64,000 nucleotides of DNA from Flavisolibacter ginsenosidimutans (GTDB taxonomy: Bacteria > Bacteroidota > Bacteroidia > Chitinophagales > Chitinophagaceae). This document shows positions 26,073-35,513 of the stretch, in pieces. The stretch is taken from the NCBI RefSeq assembly GCF_007970805.1, contig NZ_CP042433.1:2976001-3040000 (forward strand), given 5' to 3'. The translations under genes and the position numbers were made by a program. Under the pieces are notes generated by a model. It ran no database searches and was not told where the DNA came from. It worked only from the letters and a program-made list of their open reading frames with translations. Numbering within the stretch: position 1 is the first letter of the stretch; each line of letters begins with the position of its first letter.

Positions 26073-27243
26073 AAATACGGACGATGTTTTCAGACAGGCG
26101 GGAAAAGACTTTCCGCTGAACACCGATAGCGCCGATTGGGACAAAGTCGCGTCTGTTCTCTATCCAAATTATAGTTCTCAATCGCAAAAGTCAAAAAGCC
26201 GGCGCAAGCATTTATGGTTGCTTTTGCTGTTGCCGTTTTCCGTTGTTTGCAACCATTACGTTGAAAACAAGCTTAACTACGCAGAAGACGAAAGCCTGCC
26301 GAAGGCGTATGCAGAAAACAAATTAATCGCAAAAGATTTACGTTCTATTTCAAAACCGGCGGTAGAAAAAACAAAAATTATTTTGGCAGAAAACGAAGCA
26401 GTCATCGCAAACAGAAACCCAACGCATTTTGCAAAACGCATATTTTCAACAAGCCGCAACGAAGGCAAAAACGACAAAGCTTCTTTAAACACCGGCTCTG
26501 AAAAAGAAGAAAGTGACGTGCAAGAAAGAACAAAGGCAGAAGCCATCGCCACCCTGCTTCAACGAATCGTAACGCTTCGCGAAAGCAAAATATTTCAACG
26601 AAAAAATATCGCCGAAGGCAAAGCAAAAGAAAAGGTTCAGCCTCGATCCAAACGATTTTCTATCGGTATTGAAGCCGGCACAGGCACTACTTCAGTTAAA
26701 TTTCAAAGGGCAAAAGGCCTTGGCTTCGATCTCGGCCTCACCGCCGGTTATGATCTTTCAAAAAGGCTGAGCATTCAGGCAGCGGTTTTGTCTTCGAAAA
26801 AAAATTATTACACCAACGGTGCAGCGTTCAACACATCAAAAATCTATTTGCCGGTTAATACGAAAATCACCTCCGTTGAAGGCCGTTGCCGCATGTTGGA
26901 GATACCCATTGCGCTGCGTTACAACTTTTCTTCTTCGCGAAAACAAGAATGGTTTGTTGCTGCGGGTGCGTCCAGCTTTTTAATGAAGCGGGAAGATTAT
27001 GATTACGAATATTTCTACGCGAATTCCGGCCAATCGGTAAAGCGCAGCAAGACCTATAAAAATTCTTCGAAAGACTGGCTGGCCGTCGCGCAATTTTCGG
27101 GCGGTTATGCGTACGATGTAAAAGGCAAATTTGGGCTTGTAGCCGAACCTTACATCCAGGTTCCACTAAAGGGCGCGGGCTTTGGCAAGCTTCCTCTAAC
27201 AAGCGCAGGTCTTCGTCTCTCTCTCGTCAAAAAACTGTTTTGA
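26056..27243 (+). CDS. Putative anti-sigma/outer-membrane beta-barrel protein
   Basis: The N-terminal 45 residues (DVFRQAGKDFPLNTDSADWDKV) resemble the short cytoplasmic piece found after ECF sigma genes in Bacteroidota. A transmembrane helix follows at about 50-68 (HLWLLLLLPFSVVC), then a charged Lys/Glu-rich linker to residue 195. The rest is a small outer-membrane-type barrel (FSIGIEAGTGTTSVKF onward, many aromatic alternating strands, end LRLSLVKKLF). This would bridge the envelope from the sigma factor to the outer membrane. It overlaps the sigma gene by 17 nt. An anti-sigma function is inferred from context. Confidence 0.75.
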   Translation: MRFVNENTDDVFRQAGKDFPLNTDSADWDKVASVLYPNYSSQSQKSKSRRKHLWLLLLLPFSVVCNHYVENKLNYAEDESLPKAYAENKLIAKDLRSISKPAVEKTKIILAENEAVIANRNPTHFAKRIFSTSRNEGKNDKASLNTGSEKEESDVQERTKAEAIATLLQRIVTLRESKIFQRKNIAEGKAKEKVQPRSKRFSIGIEAGTGTTSVKFQRAKGLGFDLGLTAGYDLSKRLSIQAAVLSSKKNYYTNGAAFNTSKIYLPVNTKITSVEGRCRMLEIPIALRYNFSSSRKQEWFVAAGASSFLMKREDYDYEYFYANSGQSVKRSKTYKNSSKDWLAVAQFSGGYAYDVKGKFGLVAEPYIQVPLKGAGFGKLPLTSAGLRLSLVKKLF

Positions 27244-27317
27244 CTTTCCGTTTGCGTTCTACGAAAAGGCAACCCGTGTTCTGCCGAATGCGTATTTGTT
27301 AAGCACAACAAACTTTC

Positions 27318-28055
27318 ATGAGAAATTCCTTGTTGAAAGAAGCCGCCGAACCATCCTTTGTTGCGCCACCGCAAATTCATTTTTCCACGCTGGAATCAGC
27401 CCCTCTTGAAACCATTTTTAGCACCGTGCCGGTAAGAACGCAACAACCTTTGACAAAAGAAGGAAACCATTTGCTGAAACGTGCTGTTGACCTTTTTCTT
27501 TCTTCGGCATTGATTCTTGTTCTTTTTCCCTGGCTCTTGCCGCTAATTGCGCTTCTCATAAAGCTTGATTCAAAAGGGCCTGTCTTTTTTATACAGAAAC
27601 GCAATAAACGAGACGGCGGTATTTTTTCCTGCATCAAGTTCAGAAGCATGTTGGTGAACAAACAAGCAGATCTCTTGCCCGCAACAGAAAACGACGAACG
27701 CATTACAAGTGTTGGAAAATTTTTGCGGCAACATCATTTGGACGAACTGCCGCAACTGCTTAATGTGTGGATGGGCGACATGTCCATGATTGGCCCGCGG
27801 CCGCACATGATTAGCGACAACCACCGCTTTGAAACATTGGTGCCGCACTATCATCACCGCCATAAGGTGAAGCCCGGCATCACAGGACTGGCGCAAGTTT
27901 TGGGTTATGCCGGGCCGGTAACAAGCGTTGACAACATTCGCGAACGAGTGGAAAAAGACATCTACTATGTTTACAACTGGTCAATTACGCTTGACACAAA
28001 AATTGCCTGCCGAACGCTTTTGAAAATGGCAGGCGTAAAACAAAACCCTCGGTAA
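27318..28055 (+). CDS. Polyprenyl-phosphate sugar phosphotransferase (initiating phosphoglycosyl transferase)
   Basis: Bacterial sugar transferase family (WcaJ/PglC type). A single hydrophobic helix is at about 52-80 (LFLSSALILVLFPWLLPLIALLI), then the catalytic domain with GPVFFIQKR, CIKFRSM, LDELPQLLNVWMGDMSMIGPRP and KPGITGLAQ. At 245 residues it lacks the four extra helices and Rossmann domain of long members. It transfers a sugar phosphate to undecaprenyl phosphate on the cytoplasmic face, starting repeat-unit synthesis. First gene of the rightward polysaccharide unit. Confidence 0.93.
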   Translation: MRNSLLKEAAEPSFVAPPQIHFSTLESAPLETIFSTVPVRTQQPLTKEGNHLLKRAVDLFLSSALILVLFPWLLPLIALLIKLDSKGPVFFIQKRNKRDGGIFSCIKFRSMLVNKQADLLPATENDERITSVGKFLRQHHLDELPQLLNVWMGDMSMIGPRPHMISDNHRFETLVPHYHHRHKVKPGITGLAQVLGYAGPVTSVDNIRERVEKDIYYVYNWSITLDTKIACRTLLKMAGVKQNPR

Positions 28056-28061
28056 ACGCCG

Positions 28062-29714
28062 GTGAAGAATGTTTTTAAAAATACCTGGCAAGTTTTAACC
28101 GAAGCCGAACGAAAGCGGTTTCTTCGGCTTACGGCACTGGACGTTTTCATTAGCGTTGTTGATGTTTTCTCGCTCTTTCTACTTTTGTGGATCGTACAAT
28201 TTTATGTGCAGCCCGATAAAAAACTTCCTGCCTTTTTGCCTTCGTGGTTTACGAACAGGGACTCGCTCTTTATCGCTTTGTTTTTTGTCTTGTTTAGTGC
28301 AAAAAATACCGCCGGATTTTTTATTGCAAGAGCGCATCATTTTTTTAGTAGCGACGTGGCCGTGCGCATTTCCGAAAACAATCTTGTTCGCTACCAACAA
28401 GGAAGCTTCAATCAATTTGTCGAAGTGGATTCTTCCAAACACGTTCGCAAAATAGCCTTCCAGCCTTTTGAATTTTGCCAGCACGTTCTTTCGGGCATTC
28501 AGCAAATCATTACACAGCTTTGCCTTGTTTCCATTACTGTTACCGCGGTTGTGCTGTTTAACGCCAAACTGTTTCTCCTTTTGTTGTGTGTTTTATTGCC
28601 GCCGGCAGCACTTGTTTTTTACTTATTGAAAAAAAAATTAGCGGAAGCAAAACAACAAATCCAGGAAAGCAACGAACGCTCTTATCGCTATTTGTTTGAT
28701 GCGTTGAAAGGTTACGTGGAAGGAAACGTTTTTAGCCGCAACGATTTTTTTTTGCAACGCTTTCTCAAAGCCCGCCGAAAATTCAGCACGCATTTGTTTG
28801 ACGTGTTAAGCCTGCAAAGCCTCCCTTCGCGTTTGATTGAAGTTTTTGCCGTGATGGGATTGTTTGTCCTCATCCTGATTGCCAAATGGACGGCCGACAA
28901 AGCCAGTCTGCTCACCGTTGGCGCCTTCATGGCAGCGGCCTATAAAATCATTCCGGGCCTGGTAAAAATCATCAACCTTGGAGGACAAATAAAGGCTTAT
29001 GAATTTTCGTTGAACGATTTTGAAACAAAGCAAAAATCGAACGGCGAAACAAGATTTACCGAAGCGAAAATTCATTCCGTTGAACTTAACAACGTTGGCT
29101 TTAGCTACGAAGGATTAAACGTTGTCAATAATTTTTCCTTGTACATGAAGCCAGGTGATTTTATCGGCATATCGGGCCGATCGGGCAAAGGCAAGACAAC
29201 GTTGCTCAACATGCTGCTTGGCTTTTTGCCGCATCACCGGGGCCAAATTGCCATCAACGAACGGCAGCTTAATTGGGAAGAAATAAAAAATTACTGGCCT
29301 TTGATTGCTTACGTGCGCCAGCAAAATTTTCTTATTCACGATACGGTTTTGCGAAACATAACGCTTGAGGAAGAGGAGAACGACAGCGAACAATTGGCCT
29401 GCGCTTTACAAGTTGCCGGACTAAAAGAGTTTGTGCAACAATCTGCCGAAGGCTTGCAAAAACTGGTAACGGAAAACGGCAAGAACATCAGCGGCGGGCA
29501 ACAGCAACGCATTGCGCTGGCAAGAGCGCTTTACAAAAACGCGGACCTTATTTTATTGGACGAACCCTTCAATGAATTGGACGAAGCCTCAGAAATTTTG
29601 TTGCTGAAACAATTTCAGCACATGGCGGCCTCGGGAAAAATTGTGGTGATGATAACGCACAACAAAACCGCTTTTTCATTTTGCAACAAAACCGTTTGTC
29701 TTGATGAAAACTGA
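28062..29714 (+). CDS. ABC transporter, fused permease and ATPase
   Basis: An exporter-type half transporter: about six hydrophobic helices within residues 20-300, then an ATPase domain with Walker A GRSGKGKTT, signature ISGGQQQR, Walker B LILLDEP and H-loop MITHNK. Start is GTG at 28062, 6 nt after the sugar transferase. It is like the MsbA/PglK group that flips lipid-linked saccharides. A separate Wzx-type flippase is coded at 50336-48918, so the locus has two possible translocation routes. Substrate unknown. Confidence 0.9.
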   Translation: MKNVFKNTWQVLTEAERKRFLRLTALDVFISVVDVFSLFLLLWIVQFYVQPDKKLPAFLPSWFTNRDSLFIALFFVLFSAKNTAGFFIARAHHFFSSDVAVRISENNLVRYQQGSFNQFVEVDSSKHVRKIAFQPFEFCQHVLSGIQQIITQLCLVSITVTAVVLFNAKLFLLLLCVLLPPAALVFYLLKKKLAEAKQQIQESNERSYRYLFDALKGYVEGNVFSRNDFFLQRFLKARRKFSTHLFDVLSLQSLPSRLIEVFAVMGLFVLILIAKWTADKASLLTVGAFMAAAYKIIPGLVKIINLGGQIKAYEFSLNDFETKQKSNGETRFTEAKIHSVELNNVGFSYEGLNVVNNFSLYMKPGDFIGISGRSGKGKTTLLNMLLGFLPHHRGQIAINERQLNWEEIKNYWPLIAYVRQQNFLIHDTVLRNITLEEEENDSEQLACALQVAGLKEFVQQSAEGLQKLVTENGKNISGGQQQRIALARALYKNADLILLDEPFNELDEASEILLLKQFQHMAASGKIVVMITHNKTAFSFCNKTVCLDEN

Positions 29715-30780
29715 CGGCACGCTGATTGTTCTTACACCCGGCTTTGCCGCTTCGGAAGAAGACAGCACTTGCCTGCCGATGCAGCAATCGCTCCTGCGAA
29801 CGCTCGGCGAAAATTATCCGCAATTAAAAATCGTCGTCCTCAGTTTTCAATATCCTTACTGCGCAAAAAAATACAACTGGCACAAGGCAACGGTTTACAG
29901 TTTCAATGGACAAAACAAAGGCGGCTTCCAGCGCCTGTGGCTGCGCCGAAAAATCTTTGCAACGCTAAAGCGGCTTCATCGCACCGAAAAGATCATTGGT
30001 CTCTTTAGCTTTTGGTACGGCGAATGCGCGGCAGTTGGAAATTTGTTTGGAAAGAGAAACGACATCCGCCATTGTTGCTGGCTGTTGGGACAAGATGCAA
30101 GAAAAGGAAACAGCTATCCGCAACGTCACTTTTTGCCACCCGATAATTTGATTGCGCTTTCCCATTTTATTCAAACAGAATTTGAAAAAAATTACGGATG
30201 GAAGCCCGCACACGTTATTCCACCGGCGGTTAACCCGCAGCACATGGCGCAAACCGCGGATGAAAAAGATATTGATCTTGTCGCTGCGGGTTCCTTGATT
30301 CCTTTAAAGCAGTACGATGTTTTTATCCGCGCCGTTGCGGAAATAAAAAAAGAAAAACCGGGTGTGAAAGCGTTGTTGATTGGTGATGGACCCGAGAAAG
30401 AAAAACTTCAACACTTAATTCTTCACTATTCGCTTTTCGATAATATAGAATTGACCGGCGAACTTCCGCACGAAGACGTAATCAAAATCATGCAAAGAAG
30501 CAAAGTGTTTTTGCACCCATCTTCTTACGAAGGCTTCGGCGTGGTTTGCCTTGAAGCTTTGTACGCAGGAGCGCAGGTTGTAAGCTTTGTTCAACCGATG
30601 AAAACGATGATTGATGGCTGGCATGTGGTGAAGACAAATAAAGAAATGGCGCAGTTGGCAAAAAAACTTTTAAACGATAATGCGGCTTGTTATAAAAGCA
30701 GACTTCCTTTTTCGATGAATGACCTTGCTCAAAAACTGATGAGTATATTAAGCGCATGCAATCATGTTTTTGCGGCATAA
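29704..30780 (+). CDS. Glycosyltransferase family 4
   Basis: GT-B fold retaining glycosyltransferase. The C-terminal domain has DLVAAGSLIPLKQYDVFIRA, LLIGDGPEKEKL and the donor-site pattern LHPSSYEGFGVVCLEAL (the E-x7-E motif). ATG at 29704 overlaps the end of the ABC gene by 11 nt. It probably adds a hexose to the lipid-linked intermediate. No membrane helix. Confidence 0.9.
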   Translation: MKTDGTLIVLTPGFAASEEDSTCLPMQQSLLRTLGENYPQLKIVVLSFQYPYCAKKYNWHKATVYSFNGQNKGGFQRLWLRRKIFATLKRLHRTEKIIGLFSFWYGECAAVGNLFGKRNDIRHCCWLLGQDARKGNSYPQRHFLPPDNLIALSHFIQTEFEKNYGWKPAHVIPPAVNPQHMAQTADEKDIDLVAAGSLIPLKQYDVFIRAVAEIKKEKPGVKALLIGDGPEKEKLQHLILHYSLFDNIELTGELPHEDVIKIMQRSKVFLHPSSYEGFGVVCLEALYAGAQVVSFVQPMKTMIDGWHVVKTNKEMAQLAKKLLNDNAACYKSRLPFSMNDLAQKLMSILSACNHVFAA

Positions 30781-30994
30781 TAAAGGAATAAGATTAATAA
30801 AGTTTGAGGACAAGTTGTTATTAAGGTAATAAGGTGGAACACAACCACAACCATTATCAACCGTCAACGGCAAATAACCATTACTCTTAATAGCATACAA
30901 CAAAGAGGAAACCAACCTTATCACCTTTGTGCATGGCGAGAGAGAACAGAAAGTAATTCTGCTGAAAACCCATCTACACAATTATCGAAATTTG

Positions 30995-31891
30995 TCAACT
31001 CGTTTGCAACCCCGATCTCCACAGAATGGCTTTACCGGCTTTTTTCAAAGGCACAATAGTAAACGGTTTGTATTGCCATGCTTTTAAAAATTGCGTTATT
31101 GCTTGCCTCCTGTTCCCTCCTTTTAAAAAATCTTCGCCAAAGTTTATGTACAGTTTAAACAAGGCCGAGCGAAAAAGCCAGGGCGGAAGTTTGCCTTTGA
31201 AATCGTGAATGAGTTGCACGCCTTCATAATAACTTTTTATCCAGTTTGGATTGCTGTAACTGCGCTCGTGCAAACGCCGAAAGACCAGCGGCTCGTAAAG
31301 AATTATGCCGTTGAAATGATAAGCCAGCGTGGCAATAAAATCCACGTCGGAAAAGGCTTTTATTTCGCGGAAGCAACCTGTTTTCTGCAAACATTCTCTT
31401 CGGAACAACAAGGCTTGCGTAAAGCCAGGCACTTCAGATTGAAAGAAAGAAAGAAACAGGCGATCATGTTTAATGCCCGTTTGCTTTTTGTAAAAATATT
31501 CAAGGGATTGATGGGGTGTTTTGAAATTGTAACCGCCTGTAAGCGAAAAGCCGGCTTCGGGAAATTGATTCAGCAAAGCGATTTGCTTTTCAATTTTTGT
31601 GGGCGCCCAAAGGTCATCAGAATCCAGGAACGCCACAAATTCACCCGACGCTTTTTGAAGACCTTTGTTTTTTATCGCTCCGCCAATGCCAATGCGGCCG
31701 GCTTTATAAAAACGGATTCTTTCATCATCAATGTTCCGTACCACATCTTCCGTGTCGTCGTCCGAGCCGTCGTCAACAATGATCAGTTCCCAGGCACCGT
31801 ACGTTTGTTGCCGTATGCTTTCAATGCTTTCGGCAATAAAAGCGGCGCGGTTGTAAGTGGGCATGATGATGCTGACTTTTGGTAAGGCCAT
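30995..31891 (-). CDS. Glycosyltransferase family 2
   Basis: GT-A fold inverting glycosyltransferase: VSIIMPTYNRAAFIAESIES at the N-terminus, ELIIVDDGSDDDTEDV, and the metal-binding DSDD in FVAFLDSDDLW. Soluble, 298 residues. Transcribed leftward after the GT4 gene at 32992-31901 with a 9-nt gap, so these two form a small counter-oriented unit inside the rightward locus. The 214-bp gap before it (30781-30994) shows no clear terminator. Confidence 0.92.
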   Translation of the reverse strand: MALPKVSIIMPTYNRAAFIAESIESIRQQTYGAWELIIVDDGSDDDTEDVVRNIDDERIRFYKAGRIGIGGAIKNKGLQKASGEFVAFLDSDDLWAPTKIEKQIALLNQFPEAGFSLTGGYNFKTPHQSLEYFYKKQTGIKHDRLFLSFFQSEVPGFTQALLFRRECLQKTGCFREIKAFSDVDFIATLAYHFNGIILYEPLVFRRLHERSYSNPNWIKSYYEGVQLIHDFKGKLPPWLFRSALFKLYINFGEDFLKGGNRRQAITQFLKAWQYKPFTIVPLKKAGKAILWRSGLQTS

Positions 31892-31900
31892 GCTTTGCGT

Positions 31901-32992
31901 TTACACGTTAAAAGAAAGAAGCGTTTCGTTTATTTTGGCCGCGATGGCTTTGAAAGAAAGTTCGCTGTTGAATTGCCGCAACACTTTTTCCCTTTCTCTT
32001 TCTTTGTTCAACGTCATTGATTTTCTAAGCGTTTCAAAAAGCGCTTCGGCATTGCCGGCTTCGTACAACAGACCACATTTCCCGTGGCCCGTCATTTTCC
32101 GAAAAGAAGCAATGTTGGTAAGCACCGGAATACACCCACAGGACATGGCTTCGCACACCGCAATGCCGCTGCCCTCGTAATGCGAACCGGAAACAATGAA
32201 ATTGGCTTCGCGAAAATATTTTTCAAGTGCTGCGTGCGGAACTTTTCCAATCAACCGAACGGCATTTTTGATTTTCGACTTTTTCAGAAGGCTTTCTATT
32301 TGTGGCAGCAATCCGTCTTCGTGGTAAATCATGTTCAACTTTGCTGACGGTTCAACTTCCACGAAGCGAAGAAAGGCTTTCACAACCGTCAGCGGATCTT
32401 TGTTTTCATCGAGGCGGCCAACCCAAAGGAAATTATTGCTTGCATCACCTTTGTTTGCAATCGCCTCTTGAGAATAAAAAACGGAAGAAGCTTCCATTAC
32501 TTCCACAATCTTTTTATCGTTTGCAACGATTCCTTTTCCCACCCACTCTTTCCCCGTTTCTTTAGCGGTAAATAAATAACCATCAACGCATCGGTCGGCA
32601 AGCCTTTGCAAGCCTTTGCGCCAGCCCTTCTGCGGTTTCTCGGCGTGATTCTGCACGATGATTTTTACGCTTGCTCCCAGTGCTTTGCGCAACTGCATTA
32701 CCTGAAAAGGAAAATGCAGTCCATGAACGATCACGGCATCGGGTTCAAGCCTCTTAATGTGCCGGTGCAATTGCCGCGGAACATAAAGCTTGGGTTTTTG
32801 AAAATTCAGGAAATGATAGGCCACCCCTTTGTGGATTAGCTCTCCATTGTAATTGATCTGTTCAATACTGATGACTTCGTGCAGCTTTGCGAGTTCTTCC
32901 AATGTGCCGGCATGAAAATTTATTCTCTCCAGCCAAGCCAACGGTTCGCTGAATTCTGCCGTATTGATATAACCGGTACTGACGATTTTCAT
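31901..32992 (-). CDS. Glycosyltransferase family 4
   Basis: GT-B fold. Key elements are NFLWVGRLDENKDPLTVVKAF, VRLIGKVPHAALEKYF and FIVSGSHYEGSGIAVCEAMSCG, the last holding the E-x7-E donor motif. 363 residues. Divergent from the flavin-reductase-like gene with only 4 nt between the start codons, so their promoters must lie inside each other's coding sequence or upstream. Confidence 0.92.
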   Translation of the reverse strand: MKIVSTGYINTAEFSEPLAWLERINFHAGTLEELAKLHEVISIEQINYNGELIHKGVAYHFLNFQKPKLYVPRQLHRHIKRLEPDAVIVHGLHFPFQVMQLRKALGASVKIIVQNHAEKPQKGWRKGLQRLADRCVDGYLFTAKETGKEWVGKGIVANDKKIVEVMEASSVFYSQEAIANKGDASNNFLWVGRLDENKDPLTVVKAFLRFVEVEPSAKLNMIYHEDGLLPQIESLLKKSKIKNAVRLIGKVPHAALEKYFREANFIVSGSHYEGSGIAVCEAMSCGCIPVLTNIASFRKMTGHGKCGLLYEAGNAEALFETLRKSMTLNKEREREKVLRQFNSELSFKAIAAKINETLLSFNV

Positions 32993-32996
32993 TTTG

Positions 32997-33980
32997 ATGA
33001 GTCAAAGAATGAACGTAGCCAAAAAAATACTTACCAAGCTAAACGGCCTGCATTACCCGCAGGACTATCTCTGCTTGGCGGCCGAAACCTTTGACGGCCC
33101 GCTTCGTGCTTATCTTGTGCAAGACGGCGAAATAAAAAAAGACATCACAAGTCTTCACGCTTTCGTCGGCTATTGCCCGGTAATCTTTGCTTTGCCGGCC
33201 TTCACAGAAATAAACGAGTGCGAATTCATCGAGGTTGCTTTTTGTCCCGACGATCTTGATGCCGGTGAAAAATGGACAAAGGAAAAGTCGGTCGCTTTTC
33301 TCTCTTTAAAAAGAATTAAACGCCAGCAAACAGGCGAGGGTGAAACTTTTTATTACGAAGGCATTGCAGGAAGACACCGCTTCACATCAACTTTTCAGCA
33401 GGCGGTGGGCCAACTTTACAACCGGCTTTACAACAACAAAGCGGGCAACGTTTTTTTGAAAGGCAATCTGCACAAGCAAGTGCAAATTGCTTATTGCGTT
33501 CCGCGAAAAATTTGCCTTGTTACGGTTGGCATGAACTACGCGTACAATCTCTTTCCCACAGATTTGCACGGACAGGTTAGCGAAAGTCATTACGTGGTTT
33601 CGCTACGGCACGAAGGCAAGGCCTGCAAACAAGTGTTGGCGGCACAAAACGTTGTGTTATCTGATGTACAGGCTTCGTCCTTTCGCACAACGTATGGCCT
33701 CGGAAAAAATCACATGCAACCGTTGAAAGACCTTTCCGCTTTTGCCTTTTCAAAAAAACTTTCGGCACGGCTTCACCTTCCCTTGCCCAACGAGGCGGTG
33801 AACTACAAAGAACTTTCGCTGGAAGATTCCTTTGATGCGGGCATTCACAAACTGCTGCTGTTTAAAATCATCGGCACACAACGAGTGACCAACGAACCCG
33901 AGACGCTTGTGCACGTGCACAATGCTTACGCCACCTGGCGTCGCAAAAAAGGATTGCCGGGCAACTATTTGTTGCGCTAG
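32997..33980 (+). CDS. Flavin-reductase-like domain protein
   Basis: Residues from about 160 (PRKICLVTVGMNYAYNLFPTDLHGQV, then HYVVSLRHEGKACKQVL) follow the pattern of the FMN-binding flavin reductase/split-barrel domain. The N-terminal 150 residues are unrecognised, and the family match is moderate. Start chosen at ATG 32997; TTG at 32994 and ATG at 33009 are alternatives. First gene of the rightward radical-SAM/methyltransferase block, so it could supply electrons to those enzymes (inference). Confidence 0.65.
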   Translation: MSQRMNVAKKILTKLNGLHYPQDYLCLAAETFDGPLRAYLVQDGEIKKDITSLHAFVGYCPVIFALPAFTEINECEFIEVAFCPDDLDAGEKWTKEKSVAFLSLKRIKRQQTGEGETFYYEGIAGRHRFTSTFQQAVGQLYNRLYNNKAGNVFLKGNLHKQVQIAYCVPRKICLVTVGMNYAYNLFPTDLHGQVSESHYVVSLRHEGKACKQVLAAQNVVLSDVQASSFRTTYGLGKNHMQPLKDLSAFAFSKKLSARLHLPLPNEAVNYKELSLEDSFDAGIHKLLLFKIIGTQRVTNEPETLVHVHNAYATWRRKKGLPGNYLLR

Positions 33981-34013
33981 CCGTATTTATTAGTAACCGG
34001 TCAATCATTGCCC

Positions 34014-35513
34014 ATGCAAAAAGTTTTGCTGTTTAATCCACGAAGCGCCAATTACAAACCCCGCATACCCAATTCCATTTTAAACATTGCCGCTTCCATC
34101 GAAGGCAAGTTTGATTATGCGATTGTTGACGGCAACCTTGAAGACGATCCCTGGGTAAAGATTGAACGTTATTTGGCAAGCGGCGAGTTTGGTTATTTTG
34201 GTTGCACGTGCATGCCCGGCCCGCAATTGAAACAAGCCATTGCCGTTTCAAAAAAGCTCAAAGCGCAATTTCCGGCCGTCAACGTTATCTGGGGCGGTTA
34301 CTTTCCGTCCAATCATCCAAAAGTTGTACTTTTTTCCGGCTACATTGACTTCGTCGTTAACGGTCCCGGCGACAAAACTTTTCCGGCTCTAGTGCAAGCG
34401 TTAGAAAACAACGAACTGTATGAAAACATTCCCAACCTTATTTACAAAAAAGACGACGCAATCATCAAAACCAGAAAAGATGAATTGTACGATCAGGACA
34501 GTCTGCCACCGCTGCCTTACGATAAACTCAACAGCTTCTATTCCCTAAAAAAATACCTGGGAAAAACTTATCTCGGCACAAAAACCATCGCGTATCATTC
34601 CAGCGTTGGTTGTCCGTTTACCTGTTCGTTTTGCGCCGTTGTTCCCATCTACAACGCAAGGTGGAAAGGAAAGTCTGCACAAAAAATTTACAGCGACATT
34701 AAATACTTGAAGGAAAATTTTGGAGGCAACGCAATTGAGTTTCACGACAACAATTTTTTTGTTTCGGAAAAACGAACGGCGGAGTTCTCGAAACTAATCA
34801 TGCACGAAAACATGGTTTGGTGGGGCGAAGGAAGAATTGACACCATCAACAAATACTCAGACGAGACGCTGGCGTTGATGCGCCGCTCGGGCTGCAAGAT
34901 GATCTTCTTTGGCGCTGAAACCGGTAACGACGAAGTACTTAAAAAAATGGACAAGGGCGGTACGCAAAGCGCTGCGCAAATACGGGCATTCGCCGCACGC
35001 ATGGCCCGGTTTGACATCATTCCGGAATACTCCTTCGTGTTGGGCACGCCAGCCGAAACGCCGGAAAAAGTCATGCAGCAAATTGATCAGGACATTGCTT
35101 TTATCAAGGAAATAAAAGCCATCAACCCGGCAACGGAAATTATTATTTACGTGTACAGTCCCGTACCCACAGAAGGCTCGGACATGTACAAAAATGTTTT
35201 GCAGACGGGCTTTCATTTTCCCGAAAACCTGGAAGATTGGATTGGTCCGCAATGGGACGCCTTTGATTTAAGAAAGAATCCGCTTACGCCCTGGCTTACG
35301 CCGGAAATGATTGACAAGATCAAAGATTTTGAAACAGTCTTGAACGGTTATTATCCAACGGTTTCCGACGTACGGCTAACCCGCGTTAAACGAACGATCA
35401 TGCGCACGGTTGCTTCGTTGCGGTATAAATCTGGACTCTACAAAAAACCTTACGAGCTAAAAGCGATGCAGGTTTTTTGGAAGTATCGCCAACCCGAAAT
35501 TGAAGGTTTTTAA
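34014..35513 (+). CDS. Radical SAM protein with N-terminal cobalamin-binding-like domain (first copy)
   Basis: Radical SAM enzyme with the cluster motif CPFTCSFC (CxxxCxxC) about 200 residues in, downstream SAM-contact features EFHDNNFF and MIFFGAETGNDEVL, and an N-terminal Rossmann-like region (YFGCTCMPGPQLKQAI, VIWGGYFPSNHP) of the type that binds cobalamin. The usual DxHxxG cobalamin motif is not evident, so B12 use is uncertain. Start ATG at 34014; an upstream in-frame TTG at 34008 is less likely. Followed directly by a methyltransferase gene. Such enzymes methylate or rearrange unactivated carbons; the substrate is unknown. Confidence 0.88.
   Translation: MQKVLLFNPRSANYKPRIPNSILNIAASIEGKFDYAIVDGNLEDDPWVKIERYLASGEFGYFGCTCMPGPQLKQAIAVSKKLKAQFPAVNVIWGGYFPSNHPKVVLFSGYIDFVVNGPGDKTFPALVQALENNELYENIPNLIYKKDDAIIKTRKDELYDQDSLPPLPYDKLNSFYSLKKYLGKTYLGTKTIAYHSSVGCPFTCSFCAVVPIYNARWKGKSAQKIYSDIKYLKENFGGNAIEFHDNNFFVSEKRTAEFSKLIMHENMVWWGEGRIDTINKYSDETLALMRRSGCKMIFFGAETGNDEVLKKMDKGGTQSAAQIRAFAARMARFDIIPEYSFVLGTPAETPEKVMQQIDQDIAFIKEIKAINPATEIIIYVYSPVPTEGSDMYKNVLQTGFHFPENLEDWIGPQWDAFDLRKNPLTPWLTPEMIDKIKDFETVLNGYYPTVSDVRLTRVKRTIMRTVASLRYKSGLYKKPYELKAMQVFWKYRQPEIEGF

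Noticed and set aside
31205..31885. Rightward 226-codon frame opposite a glycosyltransferase
   Set aside because: It is antisense to a clear GT2 gene with full catalytic motifs, and its own translation shows no domain.
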